Shown here: positions 58,323 through 64,000 of the stretch, one piece after another
How the letters are laid out: each line of letters begins with the position of its first letter
How positions within the stretch are numbered: the stretch's first letter is position 1
NCBI RefSeq assembly: GCF_048544455.1
Contig: NC_133529.1
Span: forward strand, 42,447,456-42,511,455
Direction: 5' to 3'
Origin: Silene latifolia
Taxonomy: Eukaryota; Streptophyta; Magnoliopsida; Caryophyllales; Caryophyllaceae
Length of the DNA: 64,000 nt
Made by a program: the position numbers and the translations under genes
The notes under the pieces: model-generated
Databases searched by the model: none
Told to the model about the DNA's origin: nothing
What the model saw: only the letters and a program-made list of their open reading frames with translations

Positions 58323-59677
58323 TGTAACACCCCCATACACAAAGGTGTCTTACCAAGGACCGCCCTAGTGTATAAAGGTGTTACCATCCCGGTTGCCCGA
58401 GGTAAGTAGATCAAATAAACAATAACAGAACATTTATCAAATAACCTTTATACTTTACATAATAAACCAACGTGAGAAAAATTACAACAGATACAACTAG
58501 AAGAACTACTAGACATGAGTGACAGCGACATCTATTTCGGTAGCGTGATGACTCGATTCCCTTCCATGTCCCGCAAGCATCAAGACTAGCTGTACCTGCT
58601 AAACCAACTGCTTGCCATCTCCAAATGGATCACCACAGTTTTGAAAACACAACACGGGGTCAGTTCACTGAGTATTAAAGATAAGCAATATACACGATAA
58701 CGATAACAATAATTCCACAACCATTCATCATTCGCAATCATGTCTCATACACTACACACTTAATTAACACTACACACTTAAGTGTGTAGTCCTGGCAGAT
58801 TACTGTCGCGACAGATAATCCACACCGCCAGTGGGAGACCGCAGCCTTCCCCACCTAAGCCCCGTTCACCGCAAGGAGCAAACAACCCATGTTCTTTAAT
58901 GTGCACATCCCCTATTGTGGCGGGTTCCACAAGGGGCGAATTAAGGGCGTGAAGCCACTCCCGTAAGTAATTCCACTCAGCCGAGGACGCATCACACCAA
59001 CATAATCAATCCACCACAAATCCAACAATTAAGAATACAATTCAACAACATACTAATCATGCCAATTAAATCACAATCATCACATCTTAAATTAATTATG
59101 CAATCAACTGAGTAGGAAAACCCTACCTTTTCGCTATTCCATGAAAGTGCAACCAACAAACAAGCCAAGCAAGACTCCATGAAGAATCCTACAAGTAGCA
59201 ACCACATGCTACTACTAGACTATTCAAGACCCACTGAAAGATAACGACGAAATACAAACTCACCTTGAGACGCAGACCGATGCCGACAACGGCGACCACC
59301 CGAATCGATAACATCAAGCATGAACCATCCCCCTTCTTGGGTTAGTGTCAAGGCCATGTGAGAGTGTAGGGTGATGAGGGATAAATAGAGAGAGAGAGAT
59401 TAGGATTAGAAAGAGAAAGGAACCGTCGAAAATGAAATGAGGTTTACGATCTCGCGTTTATAATAACGCGTTAACAGACGTGGTACTCGGTCGAGTATAG
59501 ACATACTCGGCCGAGTAAGCCCTACTCGGTCGAGTATTCACACTACTCGGCCGAGTGACCTTAACTAGGTCGAGCAACCAGTAAGGTTGGTCTCCTAACC
59601 TCTCCCATATCCCTTGCTACGGGTCTTCTTTGGTCAAAAGGTCAGCCAATGGGTCCTTAAACAGGGCGGGTATTACA
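58323..59677 (-). mobile_element. 3' LTR of family D element (right copy)
   Basis: The plus strand starts TGTAACACCCCC and ends CGGGTATTACA, so the minus strand has TGTAATAC...GTGTTACA termini. Length is 1355 bp. The block near 58770-58980 matches 4430-4570 of the left LTR inverted. The TATA-like TTATAA on the minus strand near 59458-59463 follows the palindrome cluster. The element inserted in remnant E; the left 5-bp flank is TGTAA, and the other flank is outside the window. Confidence 0.85.
59484..59577. repeat. LTR cluster of TACTCGGYCGAGTA palindromes (right copy)
   Basis: Four full copies alternating TACTCGGTCGAGTA and ACTCGGCCGAGT, plus a decayed fifth. It lies upstream of the LTR TATA-like box on the minus strand. 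Confidence 0.85.
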
Positions 59678-59716
59678 GTCTTCCCCCCTTAAAAAGGAAC
59701 TTCGTCCCCGAAGTTC
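59678..59716 (-). promoter_or_regulatory. Hairpin and polypurine tract of family D (right copy)
   Basis: The minus strand has GAACTTCGGGGACGAAGTTC, then CTTTTTAAGGGGGGAAGAC, abutting the LTR at 59677. Confidence 0.75.
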
Positions 59717-60042
59717 GCCCCACACTTCCCAAACGACAAGATAAGGCATTCACGGAATCTCCAAATACTCACACGGCAACGAACACCAAGCAAATCTATG
59801 ACGCGTACAAGATTAAGCTATTATCATTTCAACATGAAATCACTATACTATTACTGTATGCGATCATCAATCTATTTAAAAACAAGGTTGATATTATAAG
59901 CCAATTAAGCTATGGAGTGACGACTTACATATTTAAAAGCAACACATTACAAAAGTTTTGTGACAACTTAGAGATTCGAAAATAAAATAAGGTACGACAT
60001 AGAATAAATTGTGTTACCTTGTTAGGATCTTTACCGCGATGT

Positions 60043-60081
60043 TATCTATCCCTCTTAAAAGGAATTTCGTCCCCGAAGTTC
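60043..60081 (-). promoter_or_regulatory. Inner hairpin-purine module of family D (right copy)
   Basis: The minus strand GAACTTCGGGGACGAAATTC followed by CTTTTAAGAGGGATAGAT lies about 365 nt upstream of the LTR-proximal copy. Confidence 0.55.
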
Positions 60082-60476
60082 ACCCCAACCATAACGAAAC
60101 TTGTATATGCTTAAAGAAACAATAATCATGGAACATATATCACGTTACTTGACAATTAAGACACGCCTGGAACGTAAGTAAAACAATGGTCATAGATATG
60201 CCATTTAGGAATAAACAACATGTAGCATCAACGGGGAAGGTGTAACTATACGCAATATTACTAGCACGATACCAACGTTATGTCATCCTCAAACTCAACC
60301 ATTATATCGTTACCGGCTCAAACCCAAGTCAAACGATATTCCACCATCATATAAGCCGTGTTTGTACCATTCATGACTCATGCCGTTACTGGACACTCAA
60401 GGATGCACATATAATAAAACAAATACTAAAGTTTATTGTACTACAATTTTAAACAACAACAAATGCAACGTCCAGA

Positions 60477-60546
60477 TACTCGATCGAGAATCGAAGAGTA
60501 CTCGGTTGAGTAAGCGATACTCGGCCGAGTATCAGCTTGCTCGGCC
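60477..60546. repeat. Internal palindrome cluster of family D (right copy)
   Basis: TACTCGATCGAGAA, TACTCGGTTGAGTA, TACTCGGCCGAGTA and a partial fourth copy. Confidence 0.8.
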
Positions 60547-60824
60547 AAATTTTGGAGTCCAGAACCCGAATTCGGCAATTCATGTCTATAACATCAATAC
60601 TTTATCCTGCAAAACACACTAGATGTCTACCATCAACTCAAGCTTCACGGTCTAGATGACTTAATAGCAATATAGAAAAACAAGTAGTGGCCTTATGGCC
60701 GATTACAAGCACCCGAAAATAAAAGAAGTACGATAAAAGTTCAACAAATATCCGACAACAAGTCTAGAAAATAAACGGAGCTCAAATGTCCGCATCCTCC
60801 TCCATCTCCTCTCCACCTCCGGCA

Positions 60825-62360
60825 TCAGATGTCCCTACTCCCTGATGAGCTCCAAATGAGTAGCCTCCACCGCCCGCCGGTCCACCTCCCCGCCTTGCCT
60901 AGCTGACTGCCGTAGTTGGCTCCCCATGGTCCTGCGAGGCAGCCAAACTCGGTCTCCGTCGGTGGTCTCCAAATGTTGGGGTCCACCACATAACTATAGA
61001 ACACCCCGGTGTCAACCACAGGTCCTCTCCACCAAACCGGCTGTGCCAAGTCCTTCCCTATACCCTGGTTGTAAGCCATCTCCTTCATGTTCCGTAGCAC
61101 CAAGGTAGTAGAGATTCACTCAGTCAGCTCACTAACCTGCATGCTAGGGTCGTGAACGATGGGGTGGGGAGAGTACTGCGATAGGTAAAAGCTAGGTGCA
61201 GAAAAGGAAGGCTTGGTCTCAGTCTCAGCCTCTCTAGCCACTCTCCCTCTATGGTGCTCGCGGGGTGGGGGAACGATCGCCTGCTTCTCTGAAGTGGAGA
61301 TCGGCTCGGGCATGTCTAGCAGAATGGTGGGGTCGATCAAGTAAGACTGAGGGCCAGGTCTATGCCCGCCACTCCCCGGGTCATACTCCGCTAGGTGGTC
61401 TACCACTGGTAGGTTCTCGGGATCGGGGAGCACCATCTACAAAGACCCCCTCACCCTCCAAGTTAAAGACCCATCATCTAACCTCCTAAGCCACTTAATG
61501 TGGCACCAATACTTCTCGTCTATGGTAGGAGCAAACTCGAACAATCCAGTCCCCGACGCAGGTAGGGCCTCAAAATCAGTCAATCTATGAGCCAAGCGGG
61601 TCACTATAGTTCCACAAGTAAGGTAACGGCTCGAAGACCGTGCCATAAGAGCCAAGCTGGAGCATACAACCCCGGGAGCACTATAGTAAAAAGGTTTCCC
61701 CCGACGAGGGTTAAGATAGGACATCAACAACATTACCTCATGGGTGTTCATCTTGCTCACGTCATCCCTCCCAAACAGCAGACAAGTCATCATCCTAAAG
61801 AACATACGGAGTGACACATGTTGAACATCATTAATCAACATGGCACTCGCACTAGGGATAGGTCTCCTGTTCAGATAGGGTAGATAGTGAGGTGCCCCAC
61901 TATTTTTTGCAACATCCCTCAGGTACCCCTTTTTTTCAGTCTCCAGCCCAACGTGGTTAGCAAACTCATCGAGTGTAAGGTTATAGTCATCGTTCATAAG
62001 GCGAAAGGAAACGATTTTATCATCTACATCATAGACAAAAGAGCTCAAAAACTCCAAGGTAAGGTATGGATAGGACTTCTTTCGAAGATGCTATAGCCCC
62101 TCCATTTCCAATATCTCAAATATGTGAGAGATATCCTCTTCCACCCCCAAGGTCACCAAAATATCGGGGTCCAAACAACGAGTCGGCCTCATGGTCCGAC
62201 CCATTAAGGCCACAAAAGCAGCTCGTTGCTTAAAATCAGAGAAGATTACCGATGGATAATCGTCCACCAGGGGAACAAGAGGTTCTTGGCTAGATTGACC
62301 AGTTTCCATGTTGGCATTAGCGCGAGTCCGTTTCTTAGCTGGGGCTTTTGATTTCGGCAT
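60825..62360 (-). pseudogene. ATHILA-ORF1-like protein of family D, right copy (broken)
   Basis: The start MPKSKAPAKKRTRAN at 62360 is basic. Then follow YPSVIFSDFKQR, TMRPTRCLDPD, a frameshift near 62060-62090, LTLEFLSSFVYD, MLINDVQHVSLRMFF, LMSYLNPRRG, SSRYLTCGTIVTRL and WLRRLDDGSLTWRV. A TAG follows at 61437. The frame reopens with SYLIDPTILLDMPEP, stops at 61116, and continues with MKEMAYNQGIG to 60825. The match with the left copy at 759-2334 is block for block, while breaks are at different points. The product is unknown. It lies in sense orientation about 1.1 kb upstream of the 3' LTR. Confidence 0.72.
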
Positions 62361-62910
62361 GCTGCAAAAAGAGAAGTTCAACAAGGATTTTCCGGAAATT
62401 TTGCCATGGTAAGGACTATTTTGCAGCTTGTACACTTTTAAGACGGAGGTTTAAGACGGATTTTTCTCTCAAAAGACGTGACATACTAACCAATTAAGGC
62501 ATTGTTACCATCAACTAACTCATAAGGAACATCCTAAAAGCAATCTAGGTGGCTAAAAATCAAAGTTTTGAGGCAAACCTTAGAAAATTTTCAACATTAA
62601 ATCGATGATTTTGAGCATAAAAACCGTTTTTGAGCATAAATAAGTCGATGTTTAAGAGCAAATATAACCAAAATATCACTATAGAAGTATAAAACTTTGG
62701 AATAAAAGAGTAAAATTTCAGATTTTGGGCAAGTATTCCATTGATTGAATTAAAAGCAAGGAAGGTTGATTAGATACATTACCTTAGTTGAAGATTGATT
62801 AGATTGAACAAAGCAAGAGTGAAATCCAAAAGCAAATTCAACCAAAAATCACCCAAGTGTTTTTGAGAGAGAAATTTTGAAGAGTTTTTGTATAAAAGTG
62901 AAGTTGTTAG
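62361..62910. other. Non-coding region upstream of family D ORF (right copy)
   Basis: AT-rich, with no gene supported. It shares a CCGTCTTAAAAGTG-like stretch with position 262 at the left edge, so it is probably internal element DNA. Confidence 0.45.
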
Positions 62911-64000
62911 TAGGGGTGTTCACCGGTTCAAAACCGGACCGGACCAGACCGAACCGGTTTGGACCGCAGACCGGATTGCTTGAAAATCAAAGACCGGAGA
63001 CCGGACCTGCCAAGATGAGATCGAACCTGGACCGGACCGGATTTATGGTCCAAAAACCCAAACCGGACCACTTGGACCTGATGGTTAATAACACGTTCTT
63101 CTTCAATCCAGTTGTGCTGTTAAAGTGGAATTTGATGATTCATTTTCTTAACCCATACTGATTATTATACTGCGTAATTATACTGCGCAAGTTCATAGCC
63201 AAACCAATTAGAACGACAAAGCATTTAAAAAACCGGAAACAAATTGCAATCAAAGATGAAATCTGCCCATTAAATTAACACATGTACATAAATTGTGCCT
63301 CTTAAAATAAGAAAATATCTAATAAATCTAATTTAATAAGTTCTTCAAGAGATAAAAAGTGAAGCTTGGCAAATTATATGCATAAAAGCTCTGGATCCGT
63401 GCCTATGAATAACTTGCTACGGTAACTTGTCGACCACCGTCATGTAAATTAAGGGCTTGTCAAGAATAAATCCGATGTTCATCCCTTCAACTTTTCTTTT
63501 GGAGGACATCGCCAATGGAGCTTTTTTTTAGATGGGGAAGTTATATGTAAGAGAAATAATGAGAAATATAAAATACTTGAAATAGAAGGATATACACAAA
63601 ATGGTGTTTTCTTTACTTGAAAGGGCAAAATAAAGTGTCAAAGAAAAATAAGATGTGAGACTAATGGGAGGAAAAGAAATGGAGGTAGAATGAACAAGAT
63701 TTATAGGAAAAAAATAAATATATTAAACCCTAAGTTCATCCACCGCCTCCCATATTCTTGTACATTTTTCAATGGGCCTTTATAATTTATTTAATGTAGC
63801 AGCAATTTCCCAAAACCACTGTGACTATTTGTACTTTCGAGACATGTGTATAAGAAGTCTGACTCATGCGTTTCAGATTTCTTACTATTATGCAGGTCTA
63901 CCGGTTTGACCGGTTTTTTCCGGGTCTGGACCGGACCGACCCGTAGACCGGACAAGGCAAATTCGTGAACCCGGAGACCGGACCGGTAGGGGTTAGGTTC
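62911..64000. mobile_element. hAT-like DNA element, left end and body (continues beyond window)
   Basis: The boundary TAGGGGTGTTCACCGGTTC resembles hAT terminal repeats. Dense ACCGG/CCGGT subterminal motifs occur at 62930-63070 and again at 63900-63990, which would be the two subterminal regions of one element. The AT-rich centre has no transposase-like ORF, so it would be non-autonomous. The right terminus and 8-bp target duplication are not visible. Confidence 0.5.

Larger units (their letters stand above)
59717..60824 (-). other. 3' non-coding region of family D element (right copy)
   Basis: No gene is supported. It holds the inner hairpin-purine module (60043-60081) and a palindrome cluster (60477-60546), in the same order as in the left copy. 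Confidence 0.6.

Noticed and set aside
1..64000. Ordinary host protein-coding genes
   Set aside because: Every frame with protein-like character could be assigned to an element or the virus remnant; no separate exon-intron gene was found.

Overview
The window is repeat-dense plant nuclear DNA with no recognisable ordinary host gene. Everything coding-like belongs to transposable elements or an endogenous pararetrovirus. GT-AG introns, Ty3/gypsy elements of Tat/Retand, Athila and Tekay-like types, an L1-type LINE and a caulimovirid remnant all point to a flowering plant. A Caryophyllales host is plausible because the antisense-gene Tat elements resemble the Retand type, but this is a guess.

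Layout. (1) 1-5041 is the 3' half of a plus-strand LTR element (family D), with a broken ATHILA-ORF1-like gene and a 3' LTR at 3759-5041. (2) An endogenous caulimovirid on the minus strand occupies 5042-7262 and 48915-about 55032. From upstream to downstream it carries TATA box, primer site, movement protein, coat protein, protease, RT/RNase H and an extra ORF. (3) This virus copy was split by a Retand-like element, A (LTRs 7263-9539 and 35403-48914). Related element B (starting 19395) inserted into the RT gene of A, and a later homologous recombination removed the rest of A. (4) The right LTR of the A/B composite was then split by a complete 11.1-kb Athila-like element, C (35430-46548), with a 5-bp GGGCG target duplication. 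(5) A solo LTR (49935-51646, TSD TCATC) sits in the viral coat gene. (6) 55033-58322 holds a Retand LTR scrap and a remnant element E, which is interrupted by a 5'-truncated LINE with an 11-bp target duplication. (7) 58323-62910 is a second, minus-strand family D copy. (8) 62911 to the end is the start of a hAT-like DNA element.

Most notable feature. Retand-like elements A and B carry gag-pol on one strand and, downstream of the integrase, two genes on the opposite strand. One has eight exons and a plant mobile domain; the other has two exons and resembles DUF7745. A roughly 65-nt double palindrome (core GGCGCAGCAnnTGCTGCGCC) stands upstream of the sense LTR promoter and upstream of both antisense genes in both copies, so the two strands appear to share a cis-element. 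Four other LTR types here carry their own, unrelated clusters of short palindromes, usually upstream of the TATA box. All coding regions show stops or frameshifts, so these copies look dead. The lesions differ between copies, which suggests intact ancestors.
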